Positions 53,527 to 60,882 of a stretch of DNA of 64,000 bases are shown piece after piece. The position numbers and the translations under genes were made by a program. Location: assembly GCA_903936705.1 (NCBI GenBank), contig CAIZWN010000035.1:62001-126000 (forward strand), written 5' to 3'. This stretch comes from an uncultured Myxococcales bacterium. GTDB taxonomy: Bacteria; Myxococcota_A; UBA9042; DTJE01. The notes beneath the pieces are model-generated. The model was not told where the DNA came from and did no database searches. It saw nothing but the letters and a program-made list of their open reading frames with translations. Numbering within the stretch: the first letter of the stretch is position 1; each line of letters starts with the position of its first letter.

Positions 53527-53934
53527 CTAGCCCTCGATCTCCTCGCGGACCAGGCCGATCAACGAGCGCACCTTCACGGCGTCCGTCAGCTTGCCGTCAA
53601 GCTTCAACTGGCCCGTCGTGTAGGCCATCGTGGCGTCCTTGTCGCCGCACAGGATTGCAGCGATAGTGGTCCCCTTGGCACGCAGCGTCAACTGGGCCCC
53701 CTCCTGGGTGCCTTTGCCGCAGCTGAAGGTCTGGTCGACGACGCTGATCCAGTAGGAGTCACCCTCGGCCAGCGCCAGCACCACCGTGCGATTCCAGCCC
53801 TCGACCTCGTCCTTCAGGTCGTCACTCTCGTTGCCCACCTCGGCAAACAGCTTCAGGTAGGAATCGATGTCCCCCACCCCGAATTCGCCCTCGTCGATCT
53901 TCTCAGCCAGTGCCTTGCGCAGGTTCTGGTCCAT
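53527..53934 (-). CDS. SCP2 sterol-carrier-like lipid-binding protein
   Basis: 135 residues from ATG 53934 (AAGGAGG six bases upstream). After a short helical N-segment, the SCP2 fold is visible: VVLALAEGDSYWISVVD, LTLRAKGTTIAAILCG, and the typical DKDATMAYTTGQLKLDGKL ending with a helix. Such domains bind lipids or other hydrophobic ligands in a tunnel. Its place between an aminotransferase and a sugar kinase is unusual and suggests a hydrophobic intermediate in the pathway. Gaps are 25 bases to the aminotransferase and 113 to the kinase. Confidence 0.8.
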   Translation of the reverse strand: MDQNLRKALAEKIDEGEFGVGDIDSYLKLFAEVGNESDDLKDEVEGWNRTVVLALAEGDSYWISVVDQTFSCGKGTQEGAQLTLRAKGTTIAAILCGDKDATMAYTTGQLKLDGKLTDAVKVRSLIGLVREEIEG

Positions 53935-53959
53935 GGATTCCTCCTTCTGCTGTGAACGT

Positions 53960-55402
53960 TCAGACGCCCTCGATGCCGTCAAAAACGCGATTGAAGCCGG
54001 CCAGTGCCGCATCGACCACATCGTCAGTGTCCGCCAGGCTCGTGTAAAGCCGGCTGCCGGCAATGGTGATGATCCCCTCGGCCGTGTAAGCCGCGCCCAT
54101 GTGTTCCATCATGACCTTGCGCGCCTTTGCTTCCTCGAAGGCGTTGGGGTTCATGATATCGACCAGCATGGCGCCGGCCGTCTCGATGTGCACGATCGAA
54201 GAATGGTTCCACGCCACGAACGGCAGACCCTTCCGATCAAACATGTCCTGGATGCCAGCGGCCAGAAGATCGCCAGCCCGGCCCGCCTTCTGGCAGGCCT
54301 GTGTGCGTTCGGTCTCGACCAGCGACCAGTACCCTGCAACGCATGACAGCGGGTTCGCCGACAGGGTCCCGCCCACGTACGCCCTTGCCTTTCCGGCCTC
54401 GACCCCAGCCGCCAGCACCGACATGACGTCGCGCCGACCACCCAAGCCGCCTGCCGCGGGATACCCGCCAGCGATGCACTTGCCGAAGGTCGTCAGGTCT
54501 GGCTTGATGCCGAAGTAACCCTGCGCGCCGCCAAGCCCGACCCGGAAGCCGGTCACCACCTCGTCGAAAATCATCAGGGTGCCATGGGCGTCGCACAGCT
54601 CGCGAACCTTCTGGTTGAAATCCCAGCGGTTCGGTCGGGTGCCGCTCTCGGGACCGAACGGTTCCACGATGACGCAGGCAGTACCTCCCTTGTCCTCGTT
54701 CTTGTCCAGCAAGCTGGCCAGCGCTTCGAGGTCGTTCGGGAAGAACTCCAGGGTGTCCTTGTTGCACCCGCGCGGGATGCCGACCGCCTCCAGGGCACCG
54801 GTTCCCGGAATATGCAGGGCGAACACCACCTGATCAGACCAGCCGTGATAGGCGCCGCCCACCTTGATGATCTTTACCTTGTCCGTGAATGTCCTCGCAG
54901 CGCGAATGGCCGCAAGGACAGCCTCGGTACCGCTGCCTAACATTCGGAACATCTCGATCGACGGCATGTGCCGATTTATCTCTTGCGCCAGCTTCAATTC
55001 GTACTCGTGGAACAGGCCGGTGCAAGGGCCGCACGAATTCAGCAGTTCCAGCACCTTCTCTCGCACCGGACCGTAGTTCGAACCAAGCACGGTCGGCCCG
55101 CCCGCCTGGAGGAAATCGATATAGCGGTTGCCATCGACGTCCCAAAGGTACGCGCCGTCAGCCCGGTTGATCGCCAGCGGGAACGGATGGTTGAACGCCA
55201 GGTTGTGCTGGACGCCGCCGGGAATCAGCTTGCAGGCCTCCTCGTTCAGCGTCTTCGACTTGGCGCAATTCTTGTTGAACCAGGCGTGATATTCACGCAT
55301 CCGATCCGCCCGGATTGGGCGCATCGGCTGCTGCACCAGCCGGTCCAGTCTGGCCTGGATTTCGTCTGCGTCCGGCCAGTGGGTCATTCCGTACTCGCTC
55401 AT
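53960..55402 (-). CDS. Class III aminotransferase or aminomutase (PLP-dependent)
   Basis: 480 residues, fold type I. GSGTEAVLAAIRAAR and YHGWSD bind PLP; FDEVVTGFR (279-287) and the Schiff-base Lys308 in FGKCIAGGYP are intact. Overall it is closest in pattern to glutamate-1-semialdehyde aminomutase-like class III enzymes (LIPGGVQHNLA, HPFPLAINRADGAYLWDVDGN), but the gene context is catabolic, not haem synthesis. It could make or remove the amino group of an amino-polyol or amino-aldehyde. The ATG has GGAGG upstream; 63 bases separate it from the aldolase gene. Confidence 0.9.
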   Translation of the reverse strand: MSEYGMTHWPDADEIQARLDRLVQQPMRPIRADRMREYHAWFNKNCAKSKTLNEEACKLIPGGVQHNLAFNHPFPLAINRADGAYLWDVDGNRYIDFLQAGGPTVLGSNYGPVREKVLELLNSCGPCTGLFHEYELKLAQEINRHMPSIEMFRMLGSGTEAVLAAIRAARTFTDKVKIIKVGGAYHGWSDQVVFALHIPGTGALEAVGIPRGCNKDTLEFFPNDLEALASLLDKNEDKGGTACVIVEPFGPESGTRPNRWDFNQKVRELCDAHGTLMIFDEVVTGFRVGLGGAQGYFGIKPDLTTFGKCIAGGYPAAGGLGGRRDVMSVLAAGVEAGKARAYVGGTLSANPLSCVAGYWSLVETERTQACQKAGRAGDLLAAGIQDMFDRKGLPFVAWNHSSIVHIETAGAMLVDIMNPNAFEEAKARKVMMEHMGAAYTAEGIITIAGSRLYTSLADTDDVVDAALAGFNRVFDGIEGV

Positions 55403-55465
55403 GAAAAACCTCCAAGAATCGGGGTTCGGACCTGAACGCCCACTCCAAAGGCACGCGCAAGGCCA

Positions 55466-56158
55466 CTAGCCCTGCGCCTCCCTTGCCTTGCGCTTCCGAC
55501 GCACCTCGGTTCGCTGTTCGCTCTTCAGCATGTCGAAAACCGCCACTTCCACGTCCTCGGGAAGCGTTGCGGCGGCCTTGCCCGTTGCCAGCACCATTTG
55601 GTAGGCATGGGCCGTCTTCTCTAGCAGTTCGGCGTTGCGCAGCGCCCGTTCCATATCGATCCCCAGCAGCAGCGCGCCGTGGTTTTGCAGGACAAAGGCG
55701 TTGCACTTGTTGCTGACCGCTGCCGCGATGTTCGCCATCAGATCGTGGCTGCCGGAAAGGCCATAAGGAACAACAGCTACCGTGTTGCCGATGTTTGCAA
55801 CCTGTTCGTCAGTCAGGGCCGGGATCGGCAGGCCAAGGATCGCAAACACACTGGCATGCACCTGGTGCGTATGAACGATTGCGTTGACGTCGGGTCGAGC
55901 CTGGTAGATCGACGTATGCATACGGGTTTCAACCGATGGACTTGATGTACCCTCGATCTGCGTTCCGTCAAAGGCAACAACGCATATGTCGTCGGCAGTA
56001 AGCTCAAGATAGTCGCGCTGCGAAGGGGTTATCGCAAGAAAGTCGTCGTCCCCAATCCTGACGGACACATTGCCGCCGGTACCGACCAGAAGACCACGCC
56101 TGAACAAGGCCAAAGCTGCTTCCAGTACCTTGTTCCTGGCGCTACCGCTATCAACCAT
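55466..56158 (-). CDS. Class II aldolase/adducin-family protein
   Basis: 230 residues. The fuculose-1-phosphate aldolase fold is complete: GNVSVRIGDDDFLAITPS, then the zinc ligands His96 and His98 in IVHTHQVHASVF and His160 in QNHGALL, with the catalytic Glu77 in SVETRMH. GLLVGTGGN is the phosphate-binding loop, and the C-terminal tail is Lys/Arg-rich. ATG 56158 has GGAG eleven bases upstream; longer readings cover the promoter region. It is the first gene of the operon with aminotransferase, SCP2, FGGY kinase and TetR genes. The substrate is likely a phosphorylated ketose. Confidence 0.9.
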   Translation of the reverse strand: MVDSGSARNKVLEAALALFRRGLLVGTGGNVSVRIGDDDFLAITPSQRDYLELTADDICVVAFDGTQIEGTSSPSVETRMHTSIYQARPDVNAIVHTHQVHASVFAILGLPIPALTDEQVANIGNTVAVVPYGLSGSHDLMANIAAAVSNKCNAFVLQNHGALLLGIDMERALRNAELLEKTAHAYQMVLATGKAAATLPEDVEVAVFDMLKSEQRTEVRRKRKAREAQG

Positions 56159-56212
56159 GCTTTTGACTGCTCCGAAAGCTGGACCATCGGTAGTGTCCTG
56201 CGATCCCAACTG

Positions 56213-56230
56213 GGTTGTCAATTGAAAACC
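56213..56230. promoter_or_regulatory. 18-bp palindrome, candidate TetR operator
   Basis: GGTTgTCAATTGAaAACC: all but one base pair are symmetrical around 56221/56222. It lies 55 bp upstream of the aldolase ATG and overlaps a minus-strand TTGACA hexamer (56217-56222). It is the best operator candidate for the TetR regulator at the end of the same operon. Confidence 0.5.
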
Positions 56231-56386
56231 GACCGGCGAGTCTAAAAAGAACAACATTGATTACGTGCGTATATGGGCCCGGGCCGGCGACGGCATGTTT
56301 TCATGCGAACGACTTGCCTTGGGGGTCGATCACCTCGGGCCTTTGCCGCATCGACGGGCCTTTCACGCCAGTCATGAAGCCGGCAG

Positions 56387-56415
56387 TTGACTGGGCTGGA
56401 CCACGATGGTTCAAT
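56387..56415 (+). promoter_or_regulatory. Predicted sigma-70 promoter of murB
   Basis: TTGACT (56387-56392), 17 bases, TTCAAT (56410-56415); 5 of 6 and 4 of 6 matches. The murB ATG starts 7 bases later, at the expected transcription start, and no ribosome site precedes it. Confidence 0.4.
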
Positions 56416-56422
56416 CCCGGTA

Positions 56423-57442
56423 ATGAAAATCCTGCGCGACCATTCCCTGCGCCATCTGAACACCTTCGGCATCGACGCCGCAGCACCCTGGTTCGCCGGC
56501 GTCACGACCGTAGACGAACTGCTGGAGGCGCTGGCGTTCGCACGGGAAAACGGATTGCCGGTCCTTCCTTTGGGCAGAGGCAGCAACATCCTGATGGCCG
56601 GGGACCCGCTGGGCCTGGTCGTTCATCTGCTGATTCCGGGCTTCGCTGTTGTCGAAGACGGCCCGCAGAACATCCGGCTGCGGGTAGGTGCCGGGGAAGA
56701 CTGGCCGACCCTTGTCGATCGGTGCCTGGAACTTGGCCTGTTCGGCCTTGAGAACCTTGTGCTGATTCCAGGTACGGCAGGCGCAGCCCCCATCCAGAAT
56801 ATCGGGGCGTACGGGGTCGAGGTCTGCGATGTGCTGGACGAGGTTGAGGCCGTCGAGATCGCGACGGGTCGCGTGCGAACCTTCCGGAACGCAGAGTGTG
56901 GCTTCGGTTACCGCCACAGCATTTTCAAAGGCGACCTGCGACACCGCTTTGTCGTGTCTGCAATCGTATTGCGCCTTTCGCGGGAGCCACTAGTGTCCGC
57001 ATCCTACGGCTCGCTGGCGGCGGAACTTGGGTTGCGCGGCATCATTCGGCCGACTCCGTACGACGTGGCAGGGGTGATCCGCGAACTGAGGCTGATGCGT
57101 CTGCCAGATCCCAAGGTACTGGGAAACGCGGGGTCCTTCTTCGAGAATCCGGTCGTAGATGCCGTCGTCGCGGAACGCCTGAAGGCGAGCAATCCAGACC
57201 TGCCGGTATTTCCTTCCGGGAACGGGAAGGTCAAGCTGGCCGCCGCCTGGCTGATCGAGCGGTGCGGGTTCAAGGGCATTCGCAGGGGTGCGGCTGGCGT
57301 CCACCCATTGCACGCGCTGGTCCTGGTGAATCACGGTGGAGCAACGGGTCGAGACATCCTGGCCCTGGCTGACGAGATCCGCGCCGCGGTCAGGCTGCGC
57401 TTTGACGTGGAACTTGCGATCGAGCCGCGAGTGGTCGGATAG
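56423..57442 (+). CDS. murB: UDP-N-acetylenolpyruvoylglucosamine reductase (MurB)
   Basis: FAD-dependent enzyme making UDP-MurNAc, second step of peptidoglycan precursor synthesis. From ATG 56423 the product is 339 residues, typical of type I (E. coli-like) MurB. Motifs: LNTFGIDA, PLGRGSNIL (FAD), PGTAGAAPIQNIGAYGVE, GYRHSIFK with the catalytic region, and GNAGSFFENP with the catalytic Ser, ending with AAWLIERCGFKG. A longer reading would add 12 residues through the promoter. It stands alone, divergent from the aldolase operon. Confidence 0.95.
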   Translation: MKILRDHSLRHLNTFGIDAAAPWFAGVTTVDELLEALAFARENGLPVLPLGRGSNILMAGDPLGLVVHLLIPGFAVVEDGPQNIRLRVGAGEDWPTLVDRCLELGLFGLENLVLIPGTAGAAPIQNIGAYGVEVCDVLDEVEAVEIATGRVRTFRNAECGFGYRHSIFKGDLRHRFVVSAIVLRLSREPLVSASYGSLAAELGLRGIIRPTPYDVAGVIRELRLMRLPDPKVLGNAGSFFENPVVDAVVAERLKASNPDLPVFPSGNGKVKLAAAWLIERCGFKGIRRGAAGVHPLHALVLVNHGGATGRDILALADEIRAAVRLRFDVELAIEPRVVG

Positions 57443-57500
57443 GGATACGACGCACCGCGCCCGTCTGATAGACTCGCGACGATTGATTGGGGAGGTTGCC

Positions 57501-59912
57501 GTGGGACGGCTGACACACTCGTTCGTTCTGTTGATGATATTGGCCGGTCTTGCATCATGCGGGGGCGGCAGCGAAACGGATGAAGGAACCGACGCAATTC
57601 CTAAGGACACTGTTGCCGATCTGGCACCCGACATCGCTGGCGACTTGCCGGAAGACCAGGGTCGGCTGGAAATCCCATTCTTCCCGGCAAAGCCATCCAG
57701 CCCGGTGCGGGATCAGGTCTACGCCCAGGAAGTCAACCACACCAGCAACGAGGTCGACCCGGCACTAGTTCCGCTGGTCGCCGTGATGATGCGTCCGACG
57801 GCATTCGGCAGCGTTGACGAGCCACTGCAGGTGACACCCCGCGGTTTGGCCTGGACCAAGGGCGTCGATGCATGGACGTTCAAGGGGCCGGCAGACGGCG
57901 AAGCGGATGTTCTTGCTGGTACCGCGGCGCCAGGATTCGTGGCCTTGGCCGGTACGGCGACACTTTACCGGGTAACGCCAGACGGATCGGTCCTGAAGGC
58001 CCTGGCTCCCGATGGTCTGGCGATCCTTGGTTTAGACACTGCCGAGGGAATTGCCTTCGTGCGCACCGATCAGGGAGTTGCCGTACTGCCGCCCGACGGG
58101 CCGATAGCCTGGCCAGCGAATGAAGAACCGGTGTCGGCTGTCGCCATCATTGACGAGTTGCTTTATCTGGGTCATCCGGACGGTACGGTAACGCTGCATG
58201 AACTGCCGGTAGATGGCCAGCCCGGGGCGGCCATCGCATCACTGGGCCCGTCCGACGGACTGCTGGCCGGACCTGTTGTCGCACTTCTGAAGGACGTGGG
58301 ATTGCCGCAGGCGATCGATCTGGTCGTGGTCTCCGACGGCGGATTGGCTGGATTGAAACTGCTGGGTGGCGGCGGCAAGATCGCCGAAGCCGTTGCCGAG
58401 CCACTGTTTGCACAAAACCGCGTTCCGCTGGGCAACCCGCGCGCTGCAGCCAAGGTCCAGGACGGTGGGTTCGCGGTAGTGACTGCCGGTGGAGCCTACC
58501 GCATCGTGGATCGCGGCTACGGTCCCGAATGGCGCGTGTACGGAGCCGAGCGGTGGTTGCCAAACGATGACGCCAGGAGCCTGGCAACCGACGCCTCGGT
58601 CCAGTTCGCGCCCATATTCTTCGCGACGGCTGGCGGTCTGGCGACGGTGACGATAGCCCCCATGACCCTCGAGCAGAAGATGGCGCCATTCGTCTCGCGA
58701 ATCGTCGCCCGCCATGACCGCGACGGTGCCGTGGCCGACAGCCATCTTACGCGCAAGGGCGACCTGACCTCGAACATCCCATGGGATTCCGACAACGACG
58801 GTTCCTGGACCGCCTACTGGCTGATGGGCGAATGCGCCCGCTGGAAGGTTACCGACGATCCCGAGGCCAAGGCGCACTTTGACAAGTCGCTGGACGCAAT
58901 GCTGTTCCTGCGTGACGTCACCGACACCGACTGGTTCATCGCAAGGTCAGTCATCCGTAAGGAGGGCTGCATCCTGAGCGATTGCGACAACCCTGACGAC
59001 GGGCTGTGGTACACGTCGAAGGACGGGAAGTACTGGATAAAACGCGATACATCGAACGACGAACTGATCGCCCACTTCAGCATGATGGCGATGTCATACG
59101 AGTTCTGCGCGGACGACGCCCAGCGGCAGCGCATCCGGACACACATGGCTGGCATCGTCGGCGGGTTGATCGATCATGGATACAAGCTGATCGACCCGAT
59201 AACGAACGACGTGACCACTTACGGGCAACTGGACCCGGAATACGTCAACGAGTGGATTGGAGGCGCCTACGGCGACGGTGGGTTGCGGGCGGCAATCCTG
59301 CTGTCGGGACTTACCGCGACGTACTGGATGACAGGTGATGCTCGTTTCGCCGAAGCGAAACGATCGCTGATAGAGGACCACGGATACGCAGCTGCAGCCG
59401 AGACCGAGATTCAACACGAGGTCCGTCCCCTGTCGATGGACAACGACGAGATGTCGTCGTGGGCCTGGTGGACTCTGCTGCGATACGAGTCAGACCCCGT
59501 GCTGCGGGAACGCTGGAAGACGGGATTCAGCGGCGTCTATGACGTCAAGCTGCGGCAGCAGCAAGCGGCATTGTGGGGAATGGTGCGGGCCACTACCGGT
59601 TTTGCCGACATGGACATTGCGCAGGACGTGCGACGATGGCTGCAACTGGTGCCTGTGGACATGATCCGATGGAACGTGCGCAACAGCCACCGAAAGGATG
59701 TGGTCTTGAAGGATCTGCCATTCGGCGAGGGAGGAGGAGAGCGTACTGACGGCCGCCCGCTGCCATACGACGAGCGTCGGAACGATCGCTTCAACACGGA
59801 CCAGTACCGGCTGGACGGCGGCATGGACGGCACAATCGAAATGGACGCCGGCGAGGTGCTGCTGACCTACTGGATGTCCAGGCTGTTCGGCTTCCTTGAA
59901 CCCGTGGAATAG
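57501..59912 (+). CDS. Large lipoprotein: beta-propeller-like plus alpha-helical domain
   Basis: 803 residues from GTG 57501, which follows GGGGAGG by five bases and starts a signal peptide with lipobox LASC. A short Asp/Ala linker is followed by about 330 residues of repeated beta-strands with GxTLYRVTPDGSVLKAL-like and GGLAGLKLLGGG blades (propeller-like). The second half (about 400-803) is helical, with repeated Trp/Tyr-rich stretches such as DNDGSWTAYWLMGECARW, DNDEMSSWAWWTLLRYESDP and YGDGGLRAAILLSG, resembling an (alpha/alpha) barrel of carbohydrate-active enzymes. No catalytic pair can be named. Function unknown. It lies between murB and hisG, all on the plus strand. Confidence 0.7.
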   Translation: MGRLTHSFVLLMILAGLASCGGGSETDEGTDAIPKDTVADLAPDIAGDLPEDQGRLEIPFFPAKPSSPVRDQVYAQEVNHTSNEVDPALVPLVAVMMRPTAFGSVDEPLQVTPRGLAWTKGVDAWTFKGPADGEADVLAGTAAPGFVALAGTATLYRVTPDGSVLKALAPDGLAILGLDTAEGIAFVRTDQGVAVLPPDGPIAWPANEEPVSAVAIIDELLYLGHPDGTVTLHELPVDGQPGAAIASLGPSDGLLAGPVVALLKDVGLPQAIDLVVVSDGGLAGLKLLGGGGKIAEAVAEPLFAQNRVPLGNPRAAAKVQDGGFAVVTAGGAYRIVDRGYGPEWRVYGAERWLPNDDARSLATDASVQFAPIFFATAGGLATVTIAPMTLEQKMAPFVSRIVARHDRDGAVADSHLTRKGDLTSNIPWDSDNDGSWTAYWLMGECARWKVTDDPEAKAHFDKSLDAMLFLRDVTDTDWFIARSVIRKEGCILSDCDNPDDGLWYTSKDGKYWIKRDTSNDELIAHFSMMAMSYEFCADDAQRQRIRTHMAGIVGGLIDHGYKLIDPITNDVTTYGQLDPEYVNEWIGGAYGDGGLRAAILLSGLTATYWMTGDARFAEAKRSLIEDHGYAAAAETEIQHEVRPLSMDNDEMSSWAWWTLLRYESDPVLRERWKTGFSGVYDVKLRQQQAALWGMVRATTGFADMDIAQDVRRWLQLVPVDMIRWNVRNSHRKDVVLKDLPFGEGGGERTDGRPLPYDERRNDRFNTDQYRLDGGMDGTIEMDAGEVLLTYWMSRLFGFLEPVE

Positions 59913-59954
59913 CCGCGCTTCAACCCGTCGAACTGTAGCTGCAACTCCTCCGTG

Positions 59955-59963
59955 TGCTATCCT
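59955..59963 (+). promoter_or_regulatory. Extended -10 element upstream of hisG
   Basis: TG-C-TATCCT (TG at 59955-59956, hexamer 59958-59963; 4 of 6) lies in the 83-base gap before hisG. No good -35 is present. It may start the histidine operon transcript. Confidence 0.3.
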
Positions 59964-59995
59964 ATTTCGGCCAATGCCCGGGAGGATCCCGACCA

Positions 59996-60874
59996 ATGAA
60001 CCGGAATGAAGAACCCGCCGTGCTTAGAATCGGTCTGCCGAAGGGCAGGATGCAGGATGGTGTGCTGGCCCTGCTGGCCGAGGCTGGCATTCACGTTTCC
60101 TTCGACAGCCGGGGGTACCGCCCGCGCCTGTCGCTTTCGGGTTTCGACGCGAAGATGCTGAAGCCGCAGAACATCGTGGAAATGCTTTCGGCCGGATCGC
60201 GAGACCTGGGATTCGCCGGGGCCGACTGGGTGGCCGAGTTGCGGGCAGATGTCGTGGAGGTGCTGGACACCGGCCTGGATCCTGTGAGGCTTGTGGCCGC
60301 CGCGCCACTGCGTCTGCTGGAGAACGGGAAGTTGCCAGCAGGACGGCATCTGGTCGTGGCGTCGGAATACGAGAACATCGCGCGCAAATGGATCGCCGAT
60401 ACCGGACTGGACGCGCGGTTTGTCCGGTCGTACGGGGCAACCGAGGTGTTTCCTCCCGAGGATGCCGACTGCATAGTCGATAACACATCGACCGGTTCGA
60501 CTCTGCGTGCCAACGGGCTGGAGATCGTCGCCGACCTGATGCGTTCGACCACAAGGCTGTACGCCCACCCTGGCGCGCTGGAAGACCCAGCAAGGCGGGC
60601 CTTGATCGAGGACCTGGTGCTGCTGGCAAGATCGGTTCTGGAGGCGCGCACAAGGGTCGTTGTGGAATTGAACGTTCCGCGCGACCGGTTGGATGCAGTG
60701 GTGGCCATCCTGCCGTCGATGAGGGAACCAACCGTATCGCCACTGCACGGAGATGCCGGCTACGCGGTGAAGGTCGCAGTCTCGCGGGCGGACCTGCCAC
60801 GCCTGATTCCGAGGATTAAGGCGGCGGGCGGTTGCGACATAGTCGTTACCACTCCCTCGCAGATCGTGGCCTAG
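59996..60874 (+). CDS. hisG: ATP phosphoribosyltransferase (HisG, long form)
   Basis: First enzyme of histidine synthesis, joining ATP and PRPP. 292 residues: the catalytic periplasmic-binding-like fold (RIGLPKGRMQDGVLALLAEAGI, DLGFAGADWVAEL, the PRPP loop EDADCIVDNTSTGSTLRANGLEIV) is followed by the C-terminal regulatory domain (VVVELNVPRDRLDAVVAILPSM... to CDIVVTTPSQ), so it is the long form that is feedback-inhibited by histidine and needs no HisZ. ATG 59996 follows GGGAGG by eleven bases. It is the first gene of the his operon, 8 bases before hisC. Confidence 0.95.
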   Translation: MNRNEEPAVLRIGLPKGRMQDGVLALLAEAGIHVSFDSRGYRPRLSLSGFDAKMLKPQNIVEMLSAGSRDLGFAGADWVAELRADVVEVLDTGLDPVRLVAAAPLRLLENGKLPAGRHLVVASEYENIARKWIADTGLDARFVRSYGATEVFPPEDADCIVDNTSTGSTLRANGLEIVADLMRSTTRLYAHPGALEDPARRALIEDLVLLARSVLEARTRVVVELNVPRDRLDAVVAILPSMREPTVSPLHGDAGYAVKVAVSRADLPRLIPRIKAAGGCDIVVTTPSQIVA

Positions 60875-60882
60875 GAGGTCCC

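Noticed and set aside
53960-55402. Glutamate-1-semialdehyde aminomutase (hemL)
   Set aside because: The pattern is similar, but the gene sits in an aldolase-kinase operon with no haem genes; a specific symbol is not justified.
56217-56222. Consensus TTGACA as promoter of the aldolase operon
   Set aside because: No acceptable -10 lies 16-18 bases downstream on the minus strand; kept only as part of the palindrome.
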